A DNA stretch of 64,000 nt from contig JAWWNJ010000148.1 of assembly GCA_037176885.1 (NCBI GenBank), positions 496,001 to 560,000 on the forward strand, read 5' to 3'. The position numbers were made by a program, and so were the translations under genes. Below the pieces are notes generated by a model. That model saw only the letters and a program-made list of their open reading frames with translations, had not been told where the DNA came from and did no database searches. The DNA is from Favolaschia claudopus. Its lineage: Eukaryota; Basidiomycota; Agaricomycetes; Agaricales; Mycenaceae. This document shows positions 11,428-21,809 of the stretch, in pieces; position 1 is the stretch's first letter, and the number at the start of each line of letters is the position of its first letter.

Positions 11428-12705
11428 ATGTCCAATACCTCAAAAGACGCTTATGCGCAGTCGTCCTTCCTGGACGTTCAGCCCACCATCTTCCCCCATG
11501 CGCCCGTTCGTCGTCTCCCTCCCGAAACCCTCTGCGAAATATTTCAGTGGACAGTATGGGACGGACAGCACACGCGGAAGGCAAAAAATTGGGTTGTCCC
11601 CATCGCCCCCTGGCGTATCACGCATGTTTGTCGCGACTGGAGGCATACCGCTCGAGGTTGCGCGAGTCTTTGGTCGATCAGTGTGTGGGAAGATCATACG
11701 ACAGACTACAGCTACTGCATCGACGACGAGGTTGACTACGTCAGAAAGCCTTACGAACCCACCGAGGACCTTACTCTCGGGTTTCCCGCTCCTGCACTGG
11801 AGGCTCAGCTCCAGCTATCATCACTCGCCGTCCTCGAGATTGTTGTTGATATTGGAGATGGTCAGCAAGCCGCCTATCTGAAACCGCACCTATGCGCCTT
11901 GGTGCGTGAAAGTAATCGCTGGTCGAGACTCACCCTTCACTGGAATTCCGGCCCCGAATTTTTGGCCCCTTTGCTGTCCGGCATCCACGGGCAGCTCGCG
12001 CAGCTTCGATACCTGAAGTTCGACCCGGAGTACCTGGAGCCTGATTATTGGCCAGTTCAATTTGGAGATGTTTTTAGTATTGCTCCTCGTTTGAGAGGTA
12101 TCAACGTCTTCAACGTGAACGACGACGTCCCGATTCTTCCCTCTCAGCTCACTCTACCTCACCAGACGCTCACTCATGTTCGACTTCGCTGCCCCGCGCA
12201 TTTCATTTTTGGGATAATCCAGCTTCAAGCTGACACTCTTATCGATGCTGCCCTCTACATAGACGAAGAGCCTGCGGAGCCGTTGCGGCTGGCCGATATT
12301 GTACTCCCACGTCTTGAGCGGCTGTCTTTGCCGAACTCTTGGGGCTGCGGACTTCTGCATCTCCCGCGCCTTCGAGACCTCAGACTGTCCGGCAACCTAG
12401 ACGAAGTTCCTACTATAATCAAGCGTTCGCAGTGTCGTTTGGAGACACTGGAGATAGCTTATATGGAGATCACCGGCTCCCAAGTCACCGTATTAGACGC
12501 CATCTTCCGCAACGTCGCCGCTCTCTCACACTTGTGGATTGCATTACCCCACGGAAAGGACGAGGAACTCACAACGATTCTACATCTCCTGAATGACCCG
12601 TCCGTTTGTCCACACCTAGCGTCATTGGAGCTGGATGTTCAAAGCACACACTCCGGATTGGAAAAGAGCTGGGCCATTATTAGGGATATACTCCAGTCGC
12701 GGTAG
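11428..12705 (+). CDS. F-box-like protein with LRR-type C-terminal region, truncated by in-frame TAG
   Basis: This is a single-exon frame of 425 codons from ATG 11428. An in-frame GTG at 11365 would extend it by 21 residues but is not a likely start. An F-box-like segment follows the Ser-rich N-terminus: RRLPPETLCEIFQWTV, then RITHVCRDWRHTARGC and the SLWSISV close. After that come irregular leucine-rich steps, for example RLERLSLPNSWGCG and LPRLRDLRLSGN. F-box proteins of this kind bind Skp1 in SCF ubiquitin ligases and are strongly expanded in Agaricomycetes. The reading ends at TAG 12703-12705, but the same frame stays open to 12876 and looks like the conserved end of this family. The gene is probably a recent nonsense allele. 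Confidence 0.8.
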   Translation: MSNTSKDAYAQSSFLDVQPTIFPHAPVRRLPPETLCEIFQWTVWDGQHTRKAKNWVVPIAPWRITHVCRDWRHTARGCASLWSISVWEDHTTDYSYCIDDEVDYVRKPYEPTEDLTLGFPAPALEAQLQLSSLAVLEIVVDIGDGQQAAYLKPHLCALVRESNRWSRLTLHWNSGPEFLAPLLSGIHGQLAQLRYLKFDPEYLEPDYWPVQFGDVFSIAPRLRGINVFNVNDDVPILPSQLTLPHQTLTHVRLRCPAHFIFGIIQLQADTLIDAALYIDEEPAEPLRLADIVLPRLERLSLPNSWGCGLLHLPRLRDLRLSGNLDEVPTIIKRSQCRLETLEIAYMEITGSQVTVLDAIFRNVAALSHLWIALPHGKDEELTTILHLLNDPSVCPHLASLELDVQSTHSGLEKSWAIIRDILQSR

Positions 12706-12876
12706 AACAGCCGTTGTTTGGCTCGTGTTCGTCTTTCCTTCGCGCCTGATGCTTTCAGGGGGCACGAGCACCAGAGGGAGATATTCGACCGACTGAGGAT
12801 AGAGGGCCTTGATTTGAATTTGGGGGAGACCAGGCGGTATGACGATGGGTGGGAGTGGTTAAGCGGAGACATGTAG
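12706..12876 (+). pseudogene. in-frame C-terminal extension of the F-box gene beyond TAG
   Basis: Fifty-six further sense codons follow the TAG in the same frame and end at TAG 12874-12876. They read as a typical tail of basidiomycete F-box/LRR proteins, including REIFDRLRIEGLDLNLG. No donor or acceptor near 12703 would remove the stop cleanly. A nonsense mutation or a sequencing error fits best; stop read-through is less likely. Confidence 0.65.
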
Positions 12877-13389
12877 ACCAATGTAGCGAGGTTTGAGTGA
12901 GTCCTTGGAATGCACCCCGCCCTCCCTGTGGTCCAACAATTTTTTCAGCGTCTCAATGTTTAAACCGCCTATTCCCCCTGGGCGTCGATGGAGTGGAAAT
13001 AAGCTAACAAGCATACCTCTGCGGTCTTCAACTTTGCTTTACATACTGTGGCGATGAAACGTTCTGCACGTATTCCTCGCCCGTCTCGGTGTCGAACAGC
13101 CTCGAATAAAACATAAGCATTGGGCTGTTTGTGATGCAGCCCAGCCATCCGATGGCTAACGGCTCTGCGAGTGTACAAATTCTGGCGTATTGACAAAAGC
13201 CATCCAAATTTCATTCCAAGCAGCTCCTCTTTTCTTTGACATAAAAGATCGAACCATCGAACTTTCTCAATGTGGCCAATGGCGCCAATGGCTCTTCGCA
13301 AACCCTCTACTTATACTCGAGTAAGAGCTGCAGTACTCTAGGCACGCAAGGCACAAGACATCGAGCGCACGGTCGCAAACGCAATCCGC
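12877..13389. other. no supported gene
   Basis: Short frames only; nothing beyond the 3' flank of the F-box gene can be supported. Confidence 0.4.
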
Positions 13390-13976
13390 CTGTGATGCCG
13401 CTAACCCCAGTGAGCAAGATGTCGTCGCAGCTCGCACGTGCAGCGCTCACAACGCCGCGCACTGCACCGGCGGCGGGACCAGCGCGCGGGGGTGCGCAGG
13501 CTAATGTGTTCGGAGGTGGTGGAGGTCGAGGTAATCTGGTCACGCCGCCCAGGTGATGGAGGAGGGGAAGGCGCATCTGAGGAAGGTTGTCGAGAATTTG
13601 ACGGGGTCCATGCTGCCGGACACTCCGCAAGGGCGGGCGGAGCATGCGATGCGCATAGCGAGGTGGACCAGCGTTCACGGAACCAACAGGGTGCTCCTCG
13701 AGCGCACCGGGTATCCTCTTATGTAGTCCGGGGACGGTGCCGCCGCTATCGGGGGAGTGCTACGGGTGCGGGAAGCTCTCCGTACCCTCCCACCGTCGTA
13801 ACGAATGCCCGGGGCCGGCTGTTCCGCCGAAGGAGTCGATATTCCGAGGTCTCTGCGCGAAATACTTGCGAGACCAGGTCGCTGTCAACGTCGTGCTAGA
13901 GGGGGATGAACTTGCGTGGATGGATTTTGCAGCAGGCGAGGGTGAGCAGGGTTTTGGCGTGGGGCTGTCCGAGTAG
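13390..13976 (+). pseudogene. gag-like relic with cysteine motif, frameshifted
   Basis: Three frames must be joined to read it: a Pro/Ala/Gly-rich N-terminus to 13556, then VMEEGKAHLRKVVENLTGSM, then GECYGCGKLSVPSHRRNECP near 13750-13810. The last has a CX2C spacing followed by His and Cys, like a degenerate zinc knuckle. One frame change is at about 13552 and another at about 13720. This order (linker, helical segment, cysteine motif) suggests a nucleic-acid-binding capsid-like protein from a retroelement. The family is not certain. Confidence 0.4.
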
Positions 13977-14075
13977 AGACCCAACGGACAGTCCGGGAAG
14001 CGGGGTCGAGAGAATACCCCGGTTGCCCTAACGTACAGAGCGCGGATGTTTTTTGTAACAAACAATGCGAAATCA

Positions 14076-14700
14076 TTAACCTGTATGCTGTGGGAACCGG
14101 CGAGGAGGAGGAAAATTGCAATTGGGGATGCAAAGGCCTTTCTGCCTAATCAGCGACAGTGGAAGTCTATCAAGCCGGCTTAAAACGGCTGGCATGCCTG
14201 AAGCCTTCACGGGGGTCCTTTCTTCGTTCGCGAATACCCCCGCGAGGCGAGTACATTCTTCACGATTGCCAGAATTGACAAGCTTTGACAAGCACCTTGA
14301 TGTAGACTTGATTGTTGACGTGGAGAGGGGTGAGGAGAGCGTCCACTGCAAAGGTAGCTGCTGCCTGGGATAGAATTGCATTGAGATTCTGAATTTCATA
14401 TGCCCAGTCTGCAAAGGGCTGCCTGACTTTCATCTTGGCATCAAGGACCTGGCGGCGCATCTTCCCTTCCCATCCCTTTTCTAGCATCAAAGACCCAAGC
14501 TCTGTAATATAGGCATCCAGTTTCAAACCATCAATACGAGTCTGGCTAGCAAGATACCACTTCTGTAGGATAGGTTCGCGCATTTCACCTGCAACATAGC
14601 TGACTAGTAGATATTTCTGGCAAGCACGGCGCCACTGCTGTAAGACCTCAGGAGTGATGGTGTCAGCCTCCAGACTCTACCTTACGTTTTTGGCACTGAT
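14076..14700 (-). pseudogene. retrotransposon gag-like relic
   Basis: The 107-residue frame at 14260-14583 contains QKWYLASQTRIDGLKLDAY, then WEGKMRRQVLDAKMK and FADWAYEIQNLNAIL. I recall this as part of the capsid domain of a basidiomycete LTR-retrotransposon gag. Upstream in-frame codons near 14590-14650 add a QQWRRACQKYLL-like stretch. No protease or RT follows, and the downstream frame is broken. No LTRs were found. Confidence 0.45.
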
Positions 14701-15623
14701 GGCGCTCTAGAGAGCTCAAAAACCCCGTTTTTTCTTCCAAAACCCCGGGAATGTCTTAGTTTTGAGCGTCTGCATCTGGCCAGCCGGCCAGATCCGTCAA
14801 CCCGCGTAATAGGTATTAGGGGGGCCTACTAAGTCATTACTTAGTTAAGCGAGGCACTGAACGAGGGACACTGGGGCGAATCCCCTCGACCAGATTTTAG
14901 ATATTCATGTTATTAGTATGTAGTAAAAAATTCGGAGCTCCCACATGTTTCGGGGGGAGGTTATTCCAAGGGATTCGGCCCGGTACATGGCCAGAAATTA
15001 TCGAAAAACCCACGGCCAAGGGGGTGTCGGGATTATATTGAAGGTCGCTGATTTATTGAAAGGATTTCAGCTCAAAATAGCCATTTCTCTTTCAGTCATT
15101 CCAATTTCAGTTCAAATATTCGCACAATTCACAATAAATAGTGCTGGGACTACTATGTAGAAGAGATCTTCGTATCCAATTCTTGCACTGTGGCTACTGG
15201 GAGCACAAAGCAAGTGAGAAATGCCATTGCGTCCCCAAAAGGAGCGTCACAATCAATCACGTGGGGTAGGTTCCTGATGAATGAGCCCTACCTTACCTGG
15301 GGGCCTGGTTTTCAAAATGGGTGAAAAAGTCAGGATTCGAAATTCTCCCACGCTTTCTGAGGAGGCAGAAATCCATTTTTCTGAGCAAAGAGCATTTCCA
15401 ATTTTTTTTTTGTGTCCGAAAAATCGGAGCAAAATAGTCAGGAAACCCATACCAGGCCTTCCCACGCATTGTCATCGGTCCTGTGGCGTCGGTGTAATTT
15501 GATTGAACCCTGCGATCGGTTCGATCATCCGACTGCCGATTGTTGACTGATGTCGATCGTATGTATCTCCATTCGGAGAACTAATTTCCCTTATTACCTA
15601 CCGACGCCAGCCACTCAACCATT
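14701..15623. other. no supported gene
   Basis: Short overlapping frames on both strands with no motif; repeat content was not recognised. Confidence 0.4.
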
Positions 15624-16307
15624 ATGTCGTTTCCTTGTTATCACCCCACAACGTCCCAAGGACTAGGCTCAATGCCAGTGTCTGACAATGAGATCCTCAC
15701 ATTCGTCGAAGCAGGCAGCTCAGCGTTTCAACAGGTTTGTGCTGTTTGTCTTTCTCCCAGTTCCTCTTTTTATGACTGCTGCAGTTTATATTGGAACAGC
15801 CGTATCTTATTCCAGCGGCGGACTTTCCTGCCAGCCAATTTCTTCCCCGACCACCCACAAGCGCGGCGGGGCCACAACTGAACCTAACGTGAGGAAGGTG
15901 CCATGACAGCCCATGACCCAGCTAAGCAGATCTTTTGTGCCCAGGCGTACAACTTCGACTTTCGTCCCTTTGGAAATGGTCAAATGGAGTCGAAGCAGGG
16001 CGATTTGGCTGCACGGCCCATCGTTCATTCTCCAGCATACACTCGTAACGGGCGTCACGGTTTTGCACAACAACGGCCTGCCTGCTATTTCTGCCGCGGC
16101 CGCAAGATTGCATGCAGCGGGGTTCGTGATTGCCCTCAAGAGCAGTCGTGCAAGTGGGTCAATCTCACCACGTTTCGCCGAAAGTCATCATTTAATGTCG
16201 CTTGCCTTATTTTCAACAGACAATGCGAGCAGCGGGGCAGAGTCTGCGCTTACCCAACCGAAAGCCGAAGAGGCCGGCGACCCAAAGTTCGAGCTGCCGG
16301 AACATAA
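15624..16307 (+). CDS. short Zn(II)2Cys6 protein, putative fungal regulator
   Basis: Exon 1 starts at ATG 15624 and ends at 15734. Intron 15735-15784 leads to exon 2 (15785-15888), which reads FILEQPYLIPAADF. The last exons hold the zinc cluster. ACYFCRGRKIAC gives CX2CX6C. A further intron, GTGGGT to TTTTCAACAG (about 16156-16220), joins the second half SCKQCEQRGRVC, again CX2CX6C. The tail TESRRGRRP follows. A complete binuclear cluster therefore appears only after splicing. Zn2Cys6 proteins normally bind DNA as transcription regulators. This one is short and has no visible middle homology region. Exon 2 to exon 3 does not join in phase with the obvious sites, so one boundary is mis-set or a base is lost. 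Confidence 0.65.
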
Positions 16308-17085
16308 CTTGCCATTTGGTATCACCGCCAGTGATTTAGCTTTGTAGTTAAAGAGTATAGTTGTAGCGTGAATGAACAGCAAATGAACTTGAGCATGTAG
16401 AGGCTTTAAGAGTATGTAGTCTCTCTACTTACCGCGGGGGAGCCGACCAGAGTGCGTTCTTATTGGTCCCAGCGCTTATGAAGCTTTGAACTACAGTGGC
16501 GGCGACTGTAATAAAAGGAAAGGCACTTAAAGTCGCCGTCACTGTATGTGAAATATATAGGCAATAGTGACATATCTGACCCTGAAAACGGCTAAAATCC
16601 GTGAAAATGGCCAAAATTGCCCTTTCCAACAGCCAGACGTCTCCTTGACAGCTAACTGGAAAATTCAAGAGCAGTCCCGTAAAAAACTCTCTGACGTCAG
16701 GCTTCTAACACTGTGAAGATGGGGGTACATGAAGTTCATGTACCTCGAGACCCTGAAAATCATGTCCTCATCCACTGAAAATCAGGCGCCATTCCCGGAA
16801 AATCATCAAAATCATACTCTTTTTCGACGTTTTCATGTGCCTTTTAAATGGACCGATACCATGAAAATCAGGTGAGAGTCCGAAACCCACCCCATACAAG
16901 CGCAGAATCATGGTATGCTTCTATTAAAATAATGGAATATGGGACGAAATTCGGGGTTAATATGATGATATTCAAGTCCATATGCTAATACATGTACTCT
17001 CCATGCTCCCTCGCTATCAGCCAATCTCATCTCTGTTAGCCAATTCGACAAGGCCGGATACTTCACCACCTTCGGAGGAGGGGGA
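16308..17085. other. no supported gene
   Basis: No coding feature was seen. A small interrupted palindrome, GTGGCGGCGACTG near 16495 against AGTCGCCGTCAC near 16531, may be a MITE tip. Confidence 0.4.
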
Positions 17086-17590
17086 GTGGTGGTACGCGGG
17101 GGACATGATGGTATGGTGCGGCTGCGTGGACGGGGGTCAGCCGGAATGTACATCTTGGAGGGATCGAGTGGGCACGCTATGATATCCACTGCCCAACCTA
17201 CTTCCCTGAAGAATTGGCATCGTCGCATGGCTCATGCCAGTCCGGCGACGATCCGCGAGATGGCTAGCAAAGGCTTGGTGACTGGTCTCAATATCACTGA
17301 TCACACTATCGACGGGAGGTGCTTGAATTGCCGCGCGGGTCGTCAGCAAACTCGTCCATATGATGGCGAGACGGAGAAGGATGTACCACCCCTTTTCCGT
17401 GTCTCATTCGACCTGTTCGGGCCGTCGCGTGTTGCGTCGCCTGGAGGTAACATCTACATGATGTCAATTGTGGATAGCGGAACATCCCACAAACATACAG
17501 CTTACCTCCGGGATAAAAGCGACGACTCGACGATTGCCGCATTCGATGAGTATCGCGTGATGGCGGAGACACAGACGGGCAAAGTGAAAA
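17086..17590 (+). pseudogene. Ty1/copia pol fragment: gag-pre-integrase and start of integrase
   Basis: The frame reads AGMYILEGSSGHA, then NWHRRMAHASPATIREMASK and CLNCRAGRQQTRP. That is the His-His-Cys-Cys zinc module of a copia integrase preceded by the usual short pre-integrase segment. It continues into the core with VSFDLFGPS (first catalytic Asp position) and SIVDSGTS, then breaks off after AETQTGKV at about 17587, where a GC-rich insertion begins. No RT or RNase H frame follows. Confidence 0.7.
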
Positions 17591-17975
17591 TGCCGCGACT
17601 GCCGCAGCACTGCCGCCCCTTGCCGCCCCCTGCGGCAATATTCCGTCTTGACATATATTATCCACAAACTAAGTATTCAGAAGGTATCCTACGTATGGGG
17701 GCATATTGTACTTGAAGTTAGTGTTACAAAGATATATAATGTGGGAGAAGATGATTTAGTATTGGGTGTTAAGTTGGGTGTCGAAGTCAGGAGTACATGC
17801 GGCAAAAGCGGCGATTAGGAGCGGCAATAGCAGTAAATGCGGCGGCAGTTGCAAAAGGGGCGGCAGTGGGGGCGGCAAGGGGGGCGGCACTTTGTTACAT
17901 GGGGGCGGCAACTTGGGGCGGCAATTTGTGACAATGTGTGACATGGGCGGCACTGGGGGAAAATTGTAGTGCCGG
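17588..17975. mobile_element. GCCGCC/GGCGGC-rich insertion within the copia fragment
   Basis: The left side has CTGCCGC and TTGCCGCC steps (17595-17640). The right side has many GGGCGGCA steps (17815-17955), so the two sides are roughly complementary. The middle is AT-rich. This is consistent with a non-autonomous element carrying repeated subterminal motifs. No exact ends or target duplication were resolved. Confidence 0.4.
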
Positions 17976-20165
17976 GCAAGGGGATCCAAAGATAAGAGAA
18001 AAAGATATCACCTACAAAAGTTTTTTTTCGGCTGTCCGGTCGCCCCCCCCCCCTCCCCCCGTCCTTCTATATCGGGAAGGTCATTCCCACGCCTAAGGCG
18101 GGCCGCGATCGCCGGCAAAAAGCGGCACCGTCAAAAAATATATTGTCATTATCTAATGCCTTTTCAGCCTCCGCGGGCTTGAGCTCTGTGCCATGTACGG
18201 CTCGAAGGGCCTGTATCTGCGTTGTTGAGCCACGTCCACCATCCGGACGATGTCTCCGACGGGGGCTAGTGTTAAAACACGGTACACCTTCTTCAATTTT
18301 TGCTCGCTCTGTTAAAGGTGCGCGTGAGTATGCCTTTCAGTTCAAGTGAAAGAAACACAGACCTCAATCTGCCGCATCCTGCCAAAATATTGCTCAAACT
18401 CTGTTCCCAGGAAAACTCTCGGGGGCAGCCGTGGAGCAGCTTGAGAAACCACCAGCTGCAGGTTGGGACCATTCTCTGATGTGTGGTTTTGTTTTTCCAT
18501 TGCCGTGGCTGGGAGGGTAATATTAGTCCTGAAAACAAGAAGAAGAAAAGCTTGACAACGGCCTGAGATTATTGTCAGTCAGCCAAACAGTCAAAGTCTG
18601 ATCGTCTCACTGGACAAGCCACTAATATAATCGAATCATCGCCAAGAACAGTTGTAAACACTGTTGGCATCTCGCGGCAGCCACTACCCATCAGTTTCAG
18701 CCTGTCCCGAGGCCTCCCGAGGCCCTAAACTTTTGACCTACAAAAGTTTTTTTTCCAAGCCTCGGGGATCCCCCCCCCCTTCCAAAGTTAAGGCCTTAGG
18801 GTCTTTTTAAGGGTTACTGTAGAGGATACAGGGGATACTCTTTCAATGACATTTATGCCGACCCTCATTGACTGGGTGTCCAGGGCGATAAAAAATATTC
18901 CACAGGCATGGACTACCTATTCTGGCTATCTTCGCGAGATCCGTGAGCGCACTAGTTCCTTATAAACCACAGCCGCGCTAAATGTACGAATAGCACAGCT
19001 CTGCTTCGCTTTCCGTCGCTGGAATGACATAGGTGTGCTAAATACCTAGGGCCGTTTTTTTTTTGACCTCTTGGGCTGAACCACCCTACCACGTAAGCAT
19101 TACATAACGCTCAAATAGAGCAATTTCTCACGTGATACAGCCTTGCCGAGCGGCACAAACAAAATTAGAAACTCAGAGCAACTGTCATGTAAAAATATCC
19201 ATCTATATCCTCTCTTCCATAAAAGGCAAGCAAAGTGATCTTGCCGCAACTGTAAGCCGAGCGTGAGCAAACTTCGGCCCGGCATAATCATTATGAGACC
19301 CCTCTTATTGTTCTCTGGCTGGATATATATATGAGTCGCCGATCTTGTGGTAAGATATTAGAACACTTCCGCCCCAGTCCCAAAGACGACATTCAATGAG
19401 TAGGAGTCAACCTTGGCCACCGGGGTGCGTGCTTGCGTCAGTTTCAAATGGCCGTTTGAAAGCAATTAATTTAGCCTTACTTTAGGGGGCCTTAAGGAAG
19501 GTGTCTCGAAACGTTCCATCTTGCCCCCATATGCAAACCAAGGCGATGACTCAGACGACGACCGACAGCCCCTACCTCTGAGTCGCAACCTTCAGGGAGA
19601 CTTCACCGGGTCTGACGCAGAAGAGGAGAATGAACAGGAAATTCTGCTTACTCCATGCGCAATTGTGGACTGGATTAGGGCAGGTCTCGCTGCAGTATGG
19701 ACGCGGTTGGCAGCGGGACTACTGTAGGATATAATGGGGAAGGTCAGTGGGTCTGTAGGGGCCATCAAGGCTGGCCAGTGCGCGCGGCCTTCCCCTTCAC
19801 CCGCCCCGACGCGTTCAGCTACTCAAATCTGTTGTTAAGACGGAGGTCTTCTGGCACTGTAAATATTGTCCAGCCCAATTATGAGCATGCTCACGCTCAT
19901 GTTCATTTGCTTAGCTTCTCCGATCACCTTACGTACATATCTCTCTTGCTTCCTCCACTTTGTCTCACCGCTCCCCTTCCGCCCATCGCTATTCTCCATT
20001 TATCCCTGTCTCGCCTACATACGCCTCCTCATCCGCCACCGCCTTCCATAGCCTCCAGGCCCCACCTCCCAGCTTATTATCCTTAGTTTTGTCTTGGCTA
20101 TCATACCTTTCCATTTTATCGATCTACTACTGTATACCTATAGCCTGTACCTCTAGCTCCTCATC
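17976..20165. other. no supported gene; two similar poly-pyrimidine blocks
   Basis: CCTACAAAAGTTTTTTTTC occurs near 18011 and again near 18738, each followed within about 30 bases by a long C run. They may be ends of one repeat family. The 68-codon acidic frame at 19521-19727 has no recognisable domain. Confidence 0.4.
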
Positions 20166-20860
20166 TATGGTGCGGATCACTTAGTCACCACCACATCTGT
20201 GCAAGTCCCAAATCCGCCGGAGGTGAAAATTTTTTCAAACATGCACTTTGTTGGCCAATTTTCCCGCCGAAACAATCAAATTGTGTGAGCCCGAAGTAAC
20301 TTTTTTGTTGTAAGTTCCAATGCAAAGGGCTTGCCAGGTGCTCGTTGAACAGTACTGTAGAGTTTCGCTCAATTCTCCGCCGCTGTGACCTGTGACACGA
20401 CGATTCGAACTTCGATATTCGTAAATGGGCCTGGCAGACCGTGACATGGAAAAATTTTCTTAAATGGCTACCATGACGAGGCCACGTTGCAGAGGCATTC
20501 AGGTGAGTTATTGCTCCTATCTGAGCATCAAAAACAATGTAATTCAAGTGAGAAGGTGCAGGAACACAATTCAACCACTTTTTTGGATGCTTTTGACCCA
20601 CAAACCACTGGGAAGACACAGTTTGAGGGCAAAACATCAACCCAGACGAAGAATGGACTGAAACTCGCCCGCCGTAGTAAAAGACAAGGCGCAAAAGGGG
20701 TGTGGGCGAAAAAATTGGAATTTTGGTCAATTTTCGACGATTTTGTGACTTTTTCGGGACATTCGAAAATCCCCTCAGTGACCTGTGACAGGTACGAAAA
20801 AATTCGTAAATTCCAGGGCCTCTGACGCGTGACATATGAATTGAGCGAACCTCTACAGTA
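20166..20860. repeat. second copy of the 4819-6428 repeat family
   Basis: The left end, TATGGTGCGGATCACTTAG, matches the end at 6000. The right end contains the exact reverse complement of 4829-4850 at 20823-20844. Interior similarity to 4860-4960 is visible on the opposite strand. The 216-codon minus frame across it mirrors the frame at 4760 because both are the same repeat; neither shows a protein motif. Confidence 0.7.
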
Positions 20861-21126
20861 TGTTGAAGGTAAAAGACCCTCTTAACCCACTTCTACAAGC
20901 TTTGTGAGGCGCATGGACTTCGATCAGGTCTACTGAGATGGGAGATGGGGAACGAGGAACACACCACCGGCTAGCATACCGCGCCACATCCTCCGACGGC
21001 GATACAGAAGGCTAGTCCTTTCAGAACATTAAGACGGGTGCAGTGGAGACACAAACGGTAAAGCGAACTCATAATTTTTTTCCAGAGGCTATAGATAAGT
21101 ATAGCATGACGAAGATGTAGACGTCC
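20861..21126. other. no supported gene
   Basis: Short spacer between repeat and transposase relic; nothing was recognised. Confidence 0.4.
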
Positions 21127-21480
21127 GCACCTTCTTCCTGGGCCACCCACGACGCAGCAGAGAGCGTGATATAGTCGTTTCATCCACTTCAATGCCACGT
21201 CCTAGGGCGAGAGTTTTTTGGAGTTCGGAAAGATAGATGTCGAGCTGTTTTTCGATCAAGGCCTCAAGGTACTGGTTCAGACAGTGAGCGAAAGCCAGTG
21301 CACAGTAGGGTGGATGCTGACCTCGAGATCGAGAGAGTTGAGGAGAGGAGGGCAGCCTCCGCCACGACGACAAGTATCTGGTTGACCGGTCACATATCCG
21401 GTTGTGTGCCAGAGCCGTTTGATCCTTCTGATCGTGCTTTCGCCGATATTTGTTGCGGCGGCTATGTCTTTGTTCTTCAT
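21127..21480 (-). pseudogene. Tc1/IS630-like transposase N-terminal relic
   Basis: From ATG 21480 the frame reads MKNKDIAAATNIGESTIRRI, an N-terminal helix-turn-helix, then RRGGGCPPLLNSLDLE. After a frame change at about 21300 it resumes with EKQLDIYLSELQKTLALGRG, then TTISRSLLRRGWPRKKV, the second helix-turn-helix. This two-HTH order is the DNA-binding half of Tc1-like transposases. The DDE domain is absent. The frameshift and truncation make it a relic. Confidence 0.7.
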
Positions 21481-21809
21481 TATCTAACATGTTGGGGATG
21501 GGGACTTATAGTCTTCGTCCCCATAGGTGGAGAAGCGGTTGCTTCAGTCCGTGGGGAATGTCGGACTTTGCCGGAATTCTTGTCCAGGAGGATGCTTACC
21601 AAGCAACTGGACGGACGCTTAGTAAGCATCTGCCATGTATGTACCGATGAATGGGGAAGCTTGCATTATACAAACGAGACTGTGCCGTAATTGTCCTTGT
21701 CTTTTGTCAAGTCAACTGTCAAAGTGTCCGGCCTCGGTTATCCGTTGTCCCGGGATCCGGATATTCCATCAGTCGAGAGAACTTTCTTCCTGGGATCTCT
21801 TGAATACTT

